From positions 1 to 34,677 of the forward strand of contig NZ_RWKW01000003.1 of NCBI RefSeq assembly GCF_003970795.1: 34,677 nucleotides of DNA, written 5' to 3'. Shown here in pieces: positions 8,182-16,598 of this stretch. The DNA comes from Aquibium carbonis. GTDB lineage: Bacteria > Pseudomonadota > Alphaproteobacteria > Rhizobiales > Rhizobiaceae. Position 1 is the first letter of the stretch; each line of letters opens with the position of its first letter. Under the pieces are notes generated by a model, which made no database searches, was not told where the DNA came from, and worked only from the letters and a program-made list of their open reading frames with translations. A program made the position numbers and the translations under genes.

Positions 8182-9399
8182 ATGAACATCCAGAATCCGC
8201 CATCCAAGGGGACGCTCGCCGCCTTCGCCTGGGAAGATCCGTTCCTTCTCGAAGACCAGTTGACGGAAGACGAGCGGATGGTTCGCGACGGCGCGGCGGC
8301 CTTCTGCGCCGACCGTCTCGCGCCACGGGTCGAAGACGCCTATCTGTCGGAAACGACCGATCCGGCGATCTTTTCCGAGATGGGCGAGGCCGGCCTGCTG
8401 GGCATCACGGTGCCGGAGGAATATGGCGGGCTCGGCGCCGGCTACGTGACCTACGGGCTGGTCGCGCGCGAGGTCGAGCGCATCGACAGCGGCTACCGCT
8501 CGATGATGAGCGTGCAGTCCTCGCTGGTCATGTATCCGATCCAGGCCTACGGCTCGGAGGCGCAGCGCCGCAAGTACCTGCCGAAGCTCGCATCCGGCGA
8601 ATGGATCGGCTGCTTCGGCCTCACCGAGCCCGACGCCGGCTCCGATCCCGGCGGCATGAAGACCCGTGCCGAGAAGATCGACGGCGGCTACCGGATTTCC
8701 GGCGCCAAGATGTGGATCTCCAATGCGCCGATCGCCGACGTCTTCGTGGTGTGGGCGAAGCTCAAGGGCGAGGATGGCCGCGACGAGATCCGCGGTTTCG
8801 TGCTGGAGAAGGGGATGAAGGGCCTGTCGGCGCCGAAGATCGAGGGCAAGCTGTCGCTGCGCGCGTCGATCACCGGCGAGATCGTGATGGCCGGGGTGGA
8901 GGTCGGCGACGACGCGCTCCTGCCCAACGTGTCGGGGCTGAAGGGTCCGTTCGGCTGCCTCAACCGGGCGCGCTACGGCATCTCCTGGGGCGCGATGGGC
9001 GCGGCGGAGGATTGCTGGATGCGGGCGCGGCAGTACGGGCTCGACCGCAAGCAGTTCGGCAAGCCGCTGGCCGGCACGCAGCTCTACCAGAAGAAGCTCG
9101 CCGACATGCAGACCGAGATCGCGCTGGGGCTCCAGGGTTCGCTTCGTGTCGGGCGGCTGATGGACGCGGGCAAGATGGCGCCGGAGATGATCTCGATCGT
9201 CAAGCGCAACAATTGCGGCAAGGCGCTCGACATCGCCCGCCAGGCCCGCGACATGCATGGCGGCAACGGCATCCAGATCGGCTACCACGTGATGCGCCAC
9301 GCGCAGAACCTCGAGACCGTCAACACCTACGAGGGCACGCACGACGTGCATGCGCTGATCCTCGGCCGCGCGCAGACGGGGTTGCAGGCGTTCTTCTGA
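8182..9399 (+). CDS. gcdH: Glutaryl-CoA dehydrogenase
   Basis: A 405-residue FAD acyl-CoA dehydrogenase that oxidises and decarboxylates glutaryl-CoA to crotonyl-CoA. The family signatures are strong: [16 protein letters not shown], which holds the substrate carboxylate pocket, and [18 protein letters not shown]. The C-terminal [17 protein letters not shown] carries the catalytic base Glu384. The length is standard for bacterial GcdH. The start at 8182 has only a weak GAGG about eleven bases upstream. The substrate is the end product of lysine/tryptophan breakdown and of odd-chain dicarboxylate beta-oxidation, which fits the pim-like operon at 25319-33559. It stands alone on its strand, followed by a possible terminator hairpin at 9430-9449 before kbl. 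Confidence 0.95.
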   Translation: MNIQNPPSKGTLAAFAWEDPFLLEDQLTEDERMVRDGAAAFCADRLAPRVEDAYLSETTDPAIFSEMGEAGLLGITVPEEYGGLGAGYVTYGLVAREVERIDSGYRSMMSVQSSLVMYPIQAYGSEAQRRKYLPKLASGEWIGCFGLTEPDAGSDPGGMKTRAEKIDGGYRISGAKMWISNAPIADVFVVWAKLKGEDGRDEIRGFVLEKGMKGLSAPKIEGKLSLRASITGEIVMAGVEVGDDALLPNVSGLKGPFGCLNRARYGISWGAMGAAEDCWMRARQYGLDRKQFGKPLAGTQLYQKKLADMQTEIALGLQGSLRVGRLMDAGKMAPEMISIVKRNNCGKALDIARQARDMHGGNGIQIGYHVMRHAQNLETVNTYEGTHDVHALILGRAQTGLQAFF

Positions 9400-9429
9400 G
9401 AGGGATGACGCTTTGGAGCGGATGGCGGG

Positions 9430-9449
9430 CGGGCGCATGGCCGCGCCCG
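9430..9449 (+). terminator. Possible terminator hairpin after gcdH
   Basis: CGGGCGC-ATGGCC-GCGCCCG forms a 7-bp GC stem with a 6-base loop, 30 bp after the gcdH stop, followed by TCGCATTTG. The T-run is poor, so termination would be weak or factor-dependent. Confidence 0.35.
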
Positions 9450-9518
9450 TCGCATTTGCGGTAGCCAACGGCCGCGGACGGCGCGAAGATCGATCCCAGC
9501 CAAGGAGACCACGCGTCG

Positions 9519-10706
9519 ATGAGCCAGTCGTTCCTCTCCCATCTCTCCGCCGAACTCGAAGGGCTGAAGGCGGCCGGCCTCTACAAGTCCGAGCGCGTCA
9601 TCACGTCGATGCAGTCGGCGCGGATCGAGGTGGCGGGCGAGACGGTCCTGAACTTCTGCGCCAACAACTATCTCGGCCTCGCGGATTCGGAGGAACTCCG
9701 CGAGGCGGCGAAGGCCGGGCTCGACCGCTACGGCTACGGCATGGCCTCGGTGCGCTTCATCTGCGGCACGCAGGAGGAGCACAAGCAGCTCGAGGCCCGC
9801 ATCTCGTCCTTCCTCGGCTTCGAGGACGCCATCCTCTACGGCTCCTGCTTCGACGCCAATGGCGGCCTGTTCGAGACGCTGCTTTCCGAGGAGGACGCGG
9901 TGATCTCCGATGCGCTCAACCATGCCTCGATCATCGACGGCGTACGCCTCTCCAAGGCCAGGCGATTCCGCTATGCGAACAATGACATGGCGGCGCTGGA
10001 AGAAGAACTGAAGAAGGCGGACGGCTGCCGCTTCAGGCTGATCGCCACCGACGGCGTGTTCTCGATGGACGGCATCATCGCCAATCTGGCCGGCGTCTGC
10101 GATCTGGCGGAGAAATACGACGCGATGGTGATGGTCGACGACAGCCATGCGGTCGGCTTCGTTGGCCGGCACGGGCGTGGCTCGGCCGAGCATTGCGGCG
10201 TCGAGGGCCGCGTCGACATCGTCACGGGCACGCTCGGCAAGGCGCTGGGCGGGGCTTCCGGCGGCTATACCACTGGAAAGCGCGAGGTGGTCGACTGGCT
10301 GCGCCAGCGCTCGCGACCCTATCTCTTTTCCAACACGCTGATGCCGGCCATCGCCGCCGCCTCGCTGAAAGTCTTCGACATCGTCGAGCAGGGCGACGAC
10401 CTGCGGGCAAAGCTCACCGCCAATGCCGAGCGGTTTCGCACATCGATGACGAAGGCGGGCTTCCGGCTGGCCGGCGCCGACCACCCGATCATCCCGGTGA
10501 TGATCGGTGATGCATCGCTCGCCGGCCGGATGGCCGAGATGATGCTGGCGCGGGGCATCTATGTCGTCGGTTTCTCCTTTCCCGTGGTGCCGAAGGGCCA
10601 GGCGCGGATCCGGACGCAGATGTCGGCCGCGCACTCGTTCAAGGACATCGACCGGGCGGTGGCGGCGTTCGACGAGGTCGGGAAGGAATTGGGCATCATC
10701 GATTGA
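9519..10706 (+). CDS. kbl: 2-amino-3-ketobutyrate CoA ligase (glycine C-acetyltransferase)
   Basis: A 395-residue PLP enzyme of the alpha-oxoamine synthase family. It splits 2-amino-3-ketobutyrate with CoA into glycine and acetyl-CoA, the second step of threonine breakdown. Recognisable stretches are [34 protein letters not shown] and [18 protein letters not shown]. The PLP lysine is K241 in [14 protein letters not shown]. The start follows AAGGAG at 9502-9507. The partner gene tdh lies at 11349. In most genomes the two are adjacent, but here a ParDE module of about 580 bp separates them. Transcription into tdh would have to cross it. Confidence 0.95.
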   Translation: MSQSFLSHLSAELEGLKAAGLYKSERVITSMQSARIEVAGETVLNFCANNYLGLADSEELREAAKAGLDRYGYGMASVRFICGTQEEHKQLEARISSFLGFEDAILYGSCFDANGGLFETLLSEEDAVISDALNHASIIDGVRLSKARRFRYANNDMAALEEELKKADGCRFRLIATDGVFSMDGIIANLAGVCDLAEKYDAMVMVDDSHAVGFVGRHGRGSAEHCGVEGRVDIVTGTLGKALGGASGGYTTGKREVVDWLRQRSRPYLFSNTLMPAIAAASLKVFDIVEQGDDLRAKLTANAERFRTSMTKAGFRLAGADHPIIPVMIGDASLAGRMAEMMLARGIYVVGFSFPVVPKGQARIRTQMSAAHSFKDIDRAVAAFDEVGKELGIID

Positions 10707-10742
10707 TGTGCGACAATATCGAGAATATTGTCGATAAAGGAG
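10703..10742 (+). promoter_or_regulatory. parDE (module 2) promoter and autoregulatory operator
   Basis: A perfect 9-bp inverted repeat, CGACAATAT at 10711-10719 and ATATTGTCG at 10725-10733 with a 5-bp centre, sits between the kbl stop and the antitoxin ribosome site. It lies inside a plausible sigma70 promoter: TTGATG at 10703-10708, a 17-bp spacer and TATTGT at 10726-10731. AAAGGAG at 10736-10742 is the Shine-Dalgarno. Antitoxins of this family normally bind such a palindrome to repress their own operon. Binding here is inferred, but the repeat is plain in the sequence. Confidence 0.7.
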
Positions 10743-10748
10743 ATTTGC

Positions 10749-11012
10749 ATGTCCGACATCATGAATCTGAACGTGCGCATCAGCGGATCGCTTCGGGATT
10801 TCGTCACCGAGACAGTCACCGATGGCGACTATGAGAACGTCAGCGAGTACGTCCGCGCCCTCATCCGTCGCGACAAGGAACGCGCGGAGCGTGAAGCGAT
10901 GGAGGCCATGAAAGTCCGGCTGCAGGACGCGTTCGCGGTTGCTGACAGCGAGTACGAACACCTCTCGGCCGACGACTTAAGGCGGCGTGCGCTGGCCGGC
11001 ACGAACCGGTGA
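10749..11012 (+). CDS. Type II antitoxin, ParD-like ribbon-helix-helix (module 2)
   Basis: An 87-residue antitoxin. The N-terminal NLNVRISGSLRDFVTETV is the DNA-binding strand and first helix of a ribbon-helix-helix, and YENVSEYVRALIRRDKERAE completes it. This is the classic ParD/CopG pattern. A charged helical tail for toxin binding follows. The ATG at 10749 is chosen because AAAGGAG lies seven bases upstream. An upstream TTG at 10728 would fall inside the operator. The stop overlaps the toxin GTG start by four bases. A perfect palindrome immediately upstream is the probable self-regulated operator. Confidence 0.92.
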   Translation: MSDIMNLNVRISGSLRDFVTETVTDGDYENVSEYVRALIRRDKERAEREAMEAMKVRLQDAFAVADSEYEHLSADDLRRRALAGTNR

Positions 11013-11326
11013 CGCGTTACTTCATTCAGCCGGCGGCATCGGCGCGGCTGGAGGAGATCTATCGACACACGTTTCGGCAGTTCGGTCCAGCACAGGCTGA
11101 CAGATATCTCGACGGCGTCTTCGCCCTGTTCGAGGACATCGCCAAAAATCGTGTCGCGTGGCAACGCGTTCCTTCGGAATTTGGCGTCGACGGATTCTTC
11201 GCGCGCTACAAGAGCCATTTCATCTTCTGGAAACCGCGTGCCGATGGACAAATCGCAATCGTGGCGATTCTTCACCAGCGCATGGACCTCGCCCGCCGAT
11301 TGCGGGAGGATGTCCCGGAACCCTGA
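11009..11326 (+). CDS. Type II toxin, ParE family (module 2)
   Basis: A 105-residue ParE/RelE-fold toxin. Family features are the N-terminal [23 protein letters not shown], with the typical small-residue helix start. The C-terminal strands are [13 protein letters not shown] and [17 protein letters not shown], the last being the ParE-type H-x-R-M-D ending. The expected action is on DNA gyrase. Translation is coupled to the antitoxin through the GTGA overlap. The stop is 22 bp before the tdh ATG, so tdh may be read from the toxin-antitoxin transcript. The pair therefore lies inside the threonine operon in the same direction. Confidence 0.9.
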   Translation: MTRYFIQPAASARLEEIYRHTFRQFGPAQADRYLDGVFALFEDIAKNRVAWQRVPSEFGVDGFFARYKSHFIFWKPRADGQIAIVAILHQRMDLARRLREDVPEP

Positions 11327-11348
11327 ACGTCACGGTGGGAGCAGACCA

Positions 11349-12383
11349 ATGTCCAACATGATGCGCGCCCTCGTCAAAGCCAGATCCGAGCCCGGCATCT
11401 GGATGGAGACCGTGCCCGTTCCTGACATCGGGCCGAACGACGTCCTGATCAAGGTGAGGAAGACCGCGATCTGCGGCACCGACGTCCACATCTACAAGTG
11501 GGACGAGTGGGCGCGGAAGACGGTCCCGGTGCCAATGGTCACGGGGCACGAATTCGTCGGCACGGTCGCCGATTTCGGCTCGGCGGTGACCGGCTATCAC
11601 GTCGGCCAGCGGGTGTCGGGCGAAGGTCACATCGTCTGCGGCCAGTGCCGCAACTGCCGGGCGGGCAGGGGTCACCTGTGCCGCAACACGCTGGGCGTCG
11701 GGGTCAACCGTCCGGGCGCGTTCGCCGAATATCTCTGCCTGCCGCAGCACAATGTCGTGCCGATCCCCGACGACGTGTCGGACGAGATCGCGGCTATCTT
11801 CGATCCGCTCGGCAACGCCGTCCACACCGCGCTCTCCTTCGACCTCGTTGGCGAGGACGTGCTGGTCACCGGCGCAGGGCCGATCGGCATCATGGGCGCG
11901 CTGGTGGCGCAGGCGGTGGGTGCGCGCAAGGTGGTCATCACCGACATCAACCCGACCCGGCTCGACCTCGCAAGGCGGCTCGGAATCCACCACGTGGTCG
12001 ACGCCTCGGCCGAGAAACTCTCCGACGTGATGGCCCAGGAGGGCATGCGCGAAGGGTTCGACGTCGGGCTCGAGATGTCGGGTTCGGCGGTCGCCTTCCG
12101 CGACATGATCGACGCCATGAACAATGGCGGCAAGATCGCCATTCTCGGCATCGCGCCGACCGGATTCGAGATCGACTGGAACAAGGTCATCTTCAAGATG
12201 CTGACGCTGAAGGGCATCTACGGCCGCGAGATGTTCGAGACCTGGTACAAGATGATCGCGCTGGTGCAGGGGCCGCTCGACGTCTCGGGCCTGATCACGC
12301 ACCGGCTCGGAGTCGACAGCTATATCGAGGGCTTCGAGGCGATGAAGAGCGGCAATTCCGGCAAGGTCGTGCTGGACTGGTGA
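11349..12383 (+). CDS. tdh: L-threonine 3-dehydrogenase
   Basis: A 344-residue zinc medium-chain dehydrogenase that oxidises threonine to 2-amino-3-ketobutyrate with NAD+. The catalytic zinc residues are C42 ([16 protein letters not shown]) with H67 and E68 (TGHEF). The structural zinc cysteines are C97, C100, C103 and C111. All are offset by exactly four from the E. coli enzyme. The Rossmann motif [12 protein letters not shown] and the TDI stretch after it mark NAD binding. The ATG at 11349 follows GGGAG about nine bases upstream. It is downstream of kbl but separated from it by the ParDE module. It converges with vapC, with three bases between the stops. Confidence 0.96.
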   Translation: MSNMMRALVKARSEPGIWMETVPVPDIGPNDVLIKVRKTAICGTDVHIYKWDEWARKTVPVPMVTGHEFVGTVADFGSAVTGYHVGQRVSGEGHIVCGQCRNCRAGRGHLCRNTLGVGVNRPGAFAEYLCLPQHNVVPIPDDVSDEIAAIFDPLGNAVHTALSFDLVGEDVLVTGAGPIGIMGALVAQAVGARKVVITDINPTRLDLARRLGIHHVVDASAEKLSDVMAQEGMREGFDVGLEMSGSAVAFRDMIDAMNNGGKIAILGIAPTGFEIDWNKVIFKMLTLKGIYGREMFETWYKMIALVQGPLDVSGLITHRLGVDSYIEGFEAMKSGNSGKVVLDW

Positions 12384-12386
12384 GGC

Positions 12387-12788
12387 TCAGGCCGTGAAGG
12401 CGCAGCCTTCGGCGGCGGCCGCCGCGGCAAGCCGCCCGTCGAGCGTGGCGAGGGGAAGCCGCCGGCGGGTGGCGAGTTCGAGATAGGCGGCGTCGTAGAG
12501 TGTCAGGCGGTGGTTTCTGGCGAGTAGCATCGCTCTGTCGAGATCGATGTGGTTGTCGATGGCCACAGGGTGGGTGCCCAGGATCGCGAGCAACTCTTGC
12601 GTCGTCGCCGGATCGATGCGCCTGCGCCTTTCGGCGGAGAGCAGCGCGTTCCTGATTTCCATGGGCCATATTGCGGGCGCCACTGCGCCCGTCACCGAAA
12701 GCGAACGCACGATCGCATCCGCACGCTCACTGACTTCGTCGGGCAGTATCCATGCCAGGATGACGGACGCATCCATCACGAAGCTCAT
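12387..12788 (-). CDS. vapC: VapC-type PIN-domain ribonuclease toxin
   Basis: A 133-residue PIN-domain protein expected to be a Mg-dependent RNase toxin. The four acidic active-site residues are in place: D6 (FVMDASVILAWILPDE), E44 (WPMEIRNAL), D99 (LTLYDAAYLELA) and D117 (LATLDGRL). The length is normal for VapC. The ATG shares one base with the vapB stop (TGATG), so it is translationally coupled. The RNA target cannot be read from the sequence. Confidence 0.93.
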   Translation of the reverse strand: MSFVMDASVILAWILPDEVSERADAIVRSLSVTGAVAPAIWPMEIRNALLSAERRRRIDPATTQELLAILGTHPVAIDNHIDLDRAMLLARNHRLTLYDAAYLELATRRRLPLATLDGRLAAAAAAEGCAFTA

Positions 12789-13090
12789 CAGTAGCGATGG
12801 CCTTCGTGCCGCATGGCGATGGCTTCATCGATGCTGATACCGGCCTTGGGCAACGATTCCCTCAGTTTACGCAGCCGCTCGATCGTCTCCGTACTTCTCG
12901 GCTTCGTGTCGCTTTCGGAAGCCGATGGACTGTCCGACGGACTGGAACTGACAGACCACGCTGAAGCCTCGGGCACCAACCTGGCGACGGGCCTGCCATC
13001 GCGTGTGATCACGATCGTCTCTCCCGCTTCGACGTCGTCGAGCAGATCGACCAGCTGCGATTGCAATTCGGATGAACGGACCTCACGCAT
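12788..13090 (-). CDS. vapB: VapB/Phd-YefM-family antitoxin
   Basis: A 100-residue antitoxin. The N-terminal half MREVRSSELQSQLVDLLDDV then ETIVITRDGRPVARLVP is the standard Phd/YefM DNA-binding and dimer domain. A serine/aspartate-rich linker (about residues 47-62) follows. The C-terminal tail ETIERLRKLRESLPKAGISIDEAI would wrap VapC. The ATG at 13090 begins exactly at the family start. The longer upstream frame holds no related sequence. No Shine-Dalgarno is visible, and a good -35/-10 pair ends six bases before the ATG, so a leaderless message is likely. The upstream 239 bp to marR contains no other recognisable gene. Confidence 0.92.
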   Translation of the reverse strand: MREVRSSELQSQLVDLLDDVEAGETIVITRDGRPVARLVPEASAWSVSSSPSDSPSASESDTKPRSTETIERLRKLRESLPKAGISIDEAIAMRHEGHRY

Positions 13091-13125
13091 GGTGGCAGGA
13101 TAAGGCAGCCGAAGCGGGCGGTCAA
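13091..13125 (-). promoter_or_regulatory. vapBC promoter, apparently leaderless
   Basis: Read on the minus strand: TTGACC (13125-13120), a 17-base spacer, TATCCT (13102-13097), then GCCACC and the vapB ATG. A start point about seven bases after the -10 box would coincide with the ATG. There is no ribosome site in the six intervening bases. Confidence 0.55.
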
Positions 13126-13329
13126 ACGCGGTGCCGTCGGACGAACGGGCCCGACCGTGGTCCAGTCCGGGTTCGCGCGGGCCTCCGGATCTTTGTTTGG
13201 GGGGCGCCCACGTCGTCGGACGGGCTTGGCCGATGCGCCACATCGGCCCGCGCCATCATTCTCGTGGATGACATCGCCGAACGAAAACAGTGAATCAGAT
13301 TGGGAGCGACACCTTCCAGGTTACGTGCA
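13091..13329. other. Non-coding stretch between vapB and marR
   Basis: Apart from the vapBC promoter at its left end, I see no gene, repeat or clear hairpin in this 239-bp region. Short open frames crossing it have no recognisable family sequence or ribosome site. Confidence 0.5.
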
Positions 13330-13800
13330 TCAACCCCCGACGAACCGCCGCTCGATTGCGGCGAGCCCGACAGAAAGGGCTTTTCGTTCGGCCGGGGCCA
13401 GCGTGCGAAGGAGGTCGGCTTCGAAGCGGCGCGCAAGCGGAACGAGTTCGGCATAGGCCTTCGCGCCCACCGGCGTGAGCGCCAGTCGTTCGACGCGCCG
13501 GTCTTCCGGGTCGGTTTCTCGCTTCAGCCAGCGGCGTTCCTCGAGCGCCGACACCGCCCGGCTCACTTTCGTCTTGTGCATGGCGGAGTCGCGGCCGACC
13601 TCGGTGGCCGTCATCGTGCCGTGCTGGCCGAGCGACGCCAGCAGCCGCCATTCCGGCCGGGTCAGGCCATGACGGGTCCGGTAGATCGTCTGGAAATCGC
13701 GGCTGACCGCCTCCGCCAGCCGGTTGAGCCTGTACGGAAGGAAATTCTCGAGTTCCAGACTTGCCGCCTCGTCGGCGCCATGCTCCATCTGATGTTCCAT
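13330..13800 (-). CDS. MarR-family transcriptional regulator
   Basis: A 156-residue winged-helix regulator. The family pattern is clear: LPYRLNRLAEAVSRDFQTIYR as dimer helix, LTRPEWRLLASLGQHGTMTATEVG, and the recognition helix region MHKTKVSRAVSALEERRWL. The wing KRETDPEDRRVERLALTPVG follows. It is divergent from the fumarylacetoacetase-family gene with 98 bp between them. This is the arrangement of MarR-type repressors of homogentisate catabolism (HmgR-like). A second in-frame ATG (codon 5) is a possible alternative start. The ligand is inferred from the neighbour and not visible in the sequence. Confidence 0.9.
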   Translation of the reverse strand: MEHQMEHGADEAASLELENFLPYRLNRLAEAVSRDFQTIYRTRHGLTRPEWRLLASLGQHGTMTATEVGRDSAMHKTKVSRAVSALEERRWLKRETDPEDRRVERLALTPVGAKAYAELVPLARRFEADLLRTLAPAERKALSVGLAAIERRFVGG

Positions 13801-13812
13801 TCGGCCGTTGAT

Positions 13813-13833
13813 GGTTACAAAGTCGACGGTTAC
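13813..13833. promoter_or_regulatory. Possible MarR binding region between marR and fah
   Basis: GGTTAC occurs twice, at 13813-13818 and 13828-13833, 15 bp apart and in the same orientation, in the short divergent region. This could mark a regulator site, but MarR proteins usually prefer inverted repeats, so the assignment is weak. Confidence 0.25.
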
Positions 13834-13898
13834 GGATGCAACGAAATCGGCGACGGGTCAAACCGGCGTCCGCAACATGATCGAGGGAGCGACCCAAG

Positions 13899-14912
13899 GT
13901 GAAACTCGCCACATTGAAGAACGGCAAGCGCGACGGACGGGTGGTCGTCGTATCGAAGGATCTGACTCGGTGCACCGATGCGTCGTTCCTGGTGCCGACG
14001 CTTCAGGGCGCCCTCGACGACTGGACGCGGATCGCTCCCCACCTCGAGGCGCTGGCGGAGAGCCTGGAGCATGGTGCCGTGCCCTCCGAGCGCTTCCACG
14101 AGCATGACGCGCTGTCGCCGCTGCCGCGCGCTTTCCAGTGGGCGGACGGCTCCGCCTACGTCAACCATGTCGAACTCGTGCGCAAGGCGCGCAATGCCGA
14201 GATGCCCGAGACGTTCTGGACCGATCCGCTGATGTATCAGGGTGGTTCCGATTCCTTTCTTGCCCCGCGCGATCCGATCCGCATGGCGGACGAGGCTTTC
14301 GGCATCGACATGGAAGGAGAGGTGGCCGTCGTGGTCGATGACGTTCCCATGGGAGCGACCCGGGAGGAAGCCGCCGCCGCCATTCGCTTGGTGATGCTGG
14401 TCAACGACGTGTCCCTGCGCGGGCTGATCCCGGCCGAACTGGCCAAGGGCTTCGGCTTCTTCCAGTCCAAGCCGTCCTCGGCCTTTTCGCCCGTCGCTGT
14501 CACGCCCGACGAACTGGGTGAGGCCTGGGATGGTGGCAAGCTGCATCTTGCGCTGTGCGTCGACCTCAACGGCAAGCCGTTCGGCCGCGCCAATGCCGGC
14601 GTGGACATGACCTTCGACTTTCCGACGATCATAGCCCATGCGGCCAGGACGCGGCCATTGTCGGCTGGTGCCATCATCGGTTCGGGCACCGTCTCGAACA
14701 AGCTCGACGGTGGACCGGGCAAGCCCGTGTCGCAGGGCGGCGCCGGCTACTCCTGCATCGCCGAGATTCGCACCATCGAGACGATCGAGACCGGAAAGCC
14801 GGTCACGCCCTTCATGCGGTTCGGCGACGTCGTGCGGATCGAGATGAAGGACGCGGCCGGTCATTCGATCTTCGGCGCGATCGAGCAGACGGTCGAGAAG
14901 TACGAGCACTGA
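13899..14912 (+). CDS. Fumarylacetoacetate hydrolase family protein (fumarylacetoacetase)
   Basis: A 337-residue protein of the FAH superfamily. The true fumarylacetoacetase splits fumarylacetoacetate into fumarate and acetoacetate, the last step of tyrosine degradation. The metal-binding parts are visible: FGIDMEGEVAVVVDD with the paired Glu residues and VNDVSLRGL with the Asp ligand. The active-site stretch GFGFFQSKPSSAFSPV follows, then SAGAIIGSGTVSN. The N-terminal layout is that of the rhizobial enzymes found next to homogentisate dioxygenase. The start is GTG with GGGAG about ten bases upstream. The MarR gene is divergent and hpd lies 430 bp downstream on the other strand. Homogentisate dioxygenase itself is not in the window. 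Confidence 0.86.
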   Translation: MKLATLKNGKRDGRVVVVSKDLTRCTDASFLVPTLQGALDDWTRIAPHLEALAESLEHGAVPSERFHEHDALSPLPRAFQWADGSAYVNHVELVRKARNAEMPETFWTDPLMYQGGSDSFLAPRDPIRMADEAFGIDMEGEVAVVVDDVPMGATREEAAAAIRLVMLVNDVSLRGLIPAELAKGFGFFQSKPSSAFSPVAVTPDELGEAWDGGKLHLALCVDLNGKPFGRANAGVDMTFDFPTIIAHAARTRPLSAGAIIGSGTVSNKLDGGPGKPVSQGGAGYSCIAEIRTIETIETGKPVTPFMRFGDVVRIEMKDAAGHSIFGAIEQTVEKYEH

Positions 14913-14976
14913 CCATCTGACCGCCTTGCCCGGGCCGCTTTCGCAGCTAAGGTGATGCGCGGCATGGGAGGCGGCG

Positions 14977-15270
14977 ATGGAAGTCGGGGCGTGGTTCTAC
15001 ATCTTTTCCGGTCTGTGGGCGGTGGGGATGATTACCGCACTCGTGGCGGCGATCCGCCTCAGCTACCGGATCGAGCAACGTTCCGATCGCCTGCGCAACA
15101 GGACCGGACTGCCGATGTATGCGGCCATGCCGTTCACCGTGACCAACTGGCGGGTGTCGCGCGACGCCGAGACTCAGGCGCTTCGCCGCCGCATGCTGAA
15201 ATGGCTCGGCCTCAACCTCCTGGGCTTCGCGCTGTTCGGTGCAGTCGTCCTGTTTGCCCTTCCCGCCTGA
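14977..15270 (+). CDS. Small membrane protein of unknown function
   Basis: A 97-residue protein with two predicted membrane helices, about residues 6-27 and 76-95, facing each other across a basic loop (YRIEQRSDRLRNRTG and RRRMLKW). A GGAGGC-like ribosome site lies just before the ATG at 14977. It sits 64 bp after the fumarylacetoacetase gene and is convergent with hpd, so it may be the last gene of that transcript. I do not recognise a family. Confidence 0.65.
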   Translation: MEVGAWFYIFSGLWAVGMITALVAAIRLSYRIEQRSDRLRNRTGLPMYAAMPFTVTNWRVSRDAETQALRRRMLKWLGLNLLGFALFGAVVLFALPA

Positions 15271-15290
15271 GCCCTTGAGACCCGCAACGG

Positions 15291-15321
15291 AAAAGGGACC
15301 GGCGTTCCTCGCGCCGATCCC
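15291..15321 (-). terminator. Intrinsic terminator for hpd
   Basis: On the minus strand, GGGATCGGCG, the loop CGAGGAA and CGCCGGTCCC form a 10-bp stem with one mismatch, followed at once by TTTT. It lies 21 bp after the hpd stop. A smaller CCCC-TTC-GGGG hairpin is at 15330-15340. The same stem could weakly serve the plus-strand gene ending at 15270. Confidence 0.7.
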
Positions 15322-15342
15322 CCCTGTTTCCCCTTCGGGGTC

Positions 15343-16455
15343 TTATTCCGCCGCCTCGGCGCTGATGATGCCGCGCCGAATCTGGTCTTCCTCGATCGAT
15401 TCGAACAAGGCGCGGAAATTGCCCTCGCCGAATCCTTCGTCGCCCTTGCGCTGGATGAACTCGAAGAAGATCGGGCCGATCACCGTCTTGGAGAAGATCT
15501 GCAGCAGGATCTTCGTCATCCCGCCGTTCACCACGCCCTCGCCGTCGATCAGGATGCCGTGGCTCTTCATCCGCTCGATGGGCTCCTCGTGTCCCTGCAC
15601 GCGATCGTGCGAAAGGTCGTAATAGGCGTCCGGCGGCCCGGGCATGAACTTGAGGCCGTTGCCGGCCAGGCGGTCGGTGGCGTCGTAGATGCCGTCGGTG
15701 CCGACAGCGATGTGCTGGATGCCTTCGCCCTTGTACTTCTTGAGGTATTCCTCGATCTGGCTGGTGTCGTCCTTGGACTCGTTCAGCGGAATGCGGATCT
15801 TGCCGCAGGGCGAGGTGATGGCGCGGCTGACCAGGCCGGTGATGCGGCCGTCGATGTCGAAATAGTGGATCTGGGTGAAGCCGAAGAGCTCGCGGTAGAA
15901 CGCCCACCACTTGTCCATGTTGCCGCGATAGACGTTGTGGGTCAGGTGGTCGAGGTAGTAGAAGCCGACGCCTTCAGGCTTCGGATCGCGCTCGCCCAGC
16001 CAGTCGAACTCGGCGTCGTAGGCCGAGCCCTTCGCGCCATAGCGCTCGACGAAGTAGAGCAGCGACCCGCCGATGCCAACGATGGCCGGCACGTCGAGCG
16101 CCTTGTCGTCGCCGGTGTAGGGCGTGGCGCCTTTCGAGACCGCGTGGTCGAACGCCTTGCGCGCATCCACCACCCGCCAGGCCATGGAGGGCGCGCAGGG
16201 CCCGTGCTCTTCCACGAAGCGCATCGCATGCGACCCCGGCTCGGCGTTGACGACGTAGTTGATGTCGCCCTGGCGCCAGACGGTCACGTCCTTCGTGCGA
16301 TGCTTCGCCACCGCCACGTAGCCCATGCGCTGGAACAGTTCGGCGAGCTTGGCCGGTTCGGGATGCGCGAACTCGACGAACTCGAAGCCGTCGGTCCCGG
16401 CCGGATTCGTCGCGGTGATCGTGGCGGGCGGGGCATCGTGCGGGAACGGACCCAT
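15343..16455 (-). CDS. hpd: 4-hydroxyphenylpyruvate dioxygenase
   Basis: A 370-residue Fe(II) dioxygenase that turns 4-hydroxyphenylpyruvate into homogentisate, the second step of tyrosine breakdown. The iron ligands fit H170 (YYLDHLTHNVYRG), H248 (GIQHIAVGTDGIYD) and E332 (IFFEFIQRKG), with bacterial HPPD spacing. The start is decided by AGGAGG. It ends directly against an ATG at 16461 but lies six bases before the ATG at 16455, so the latter (MGPFPHDAPP) is used. The gene is divergent from an Lrp/AsnC regulator, and the 143-bp region between them holds repeated TGCACG motifs. A strong terminator follows the stop. Confidence 0.96.
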   Translation of the reverse strand: MGPFPHDAPPATITATNPAGTDGFEFVEFAHPEPAKLAELFQRMGYVAVAKHRTKDVTVWRQGDINYVVNAEPGSHAMRFVEEHGPCAPSMAWRVVDARKAFDHAVSKGATPYTGDDKALDVPAIVGIGGSLLYFVERYGAKGSAYDAEFDWLGERDPKPEGVGFYYLDHLTHNVYRGNMDKWWAFYRELFGFTQIHYFDIDGRITGLVSRAITSPCGKIRIPLNESKDDTSQIEEYLKKYKGEGIQHIAVGTDGIYDATDRLAGNGLKFMPGPPDAYYDLSHDRVQGHEEPIERMKSHGILIDGEGVVNGGMTKILLQIFSKTVIGPIFFEFIQRKGDEGFGEGNFRALFESIEEDQIRRGIISAEAAE

Positions 16456-16517
16456 GGTCATCCTCCTTGGCTGCGATCGGACCAGAACCGAACAGCCCCC
16501 ACGATAGCCCGAGCCGC

Positions 16518-16576
16518 ATGCACGAGGGTTGCAAAGTGGGGGCCGCGATGCTTCTCTCGTGCACGAAACGTGCATG
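16518..16576. promoter_or_regulatory. Candidate Lrp/AsnC operator array between hpd and the regulator gene
   Basis: CATGCACG at 16518-16525 is the exact reverse complement of CGTGCATG at 16569-16576. Between them, TGCACG-AAA-CGTGCA at 16560-16574 is a perfect inverted repeat, and TGCACGAG at 16519-16526 pairs with CTCGTGCA at 16556-16563. Half-sites repeated across about 60 bp suit the multimeric binding of Lrp-type regulators. Confidence 0.5.
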
Positions 16577-16598
16577 GGATGGAGGGTAGGCGCGCGCG

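Noticed and set aside
8162-8185. A seven-codon open frame whose stop overlaps the gcdH ATG
   Set aside because: It could be a leader peptide, but it has no ribosome site or notable residues, and chance occurrence is likely.
16461-16461. ATG at 16461 as the hpd start
   Set aside because: It touches the AGGAGG ribosome site directly with no spacing, whereas 16455 is correctly spaced.
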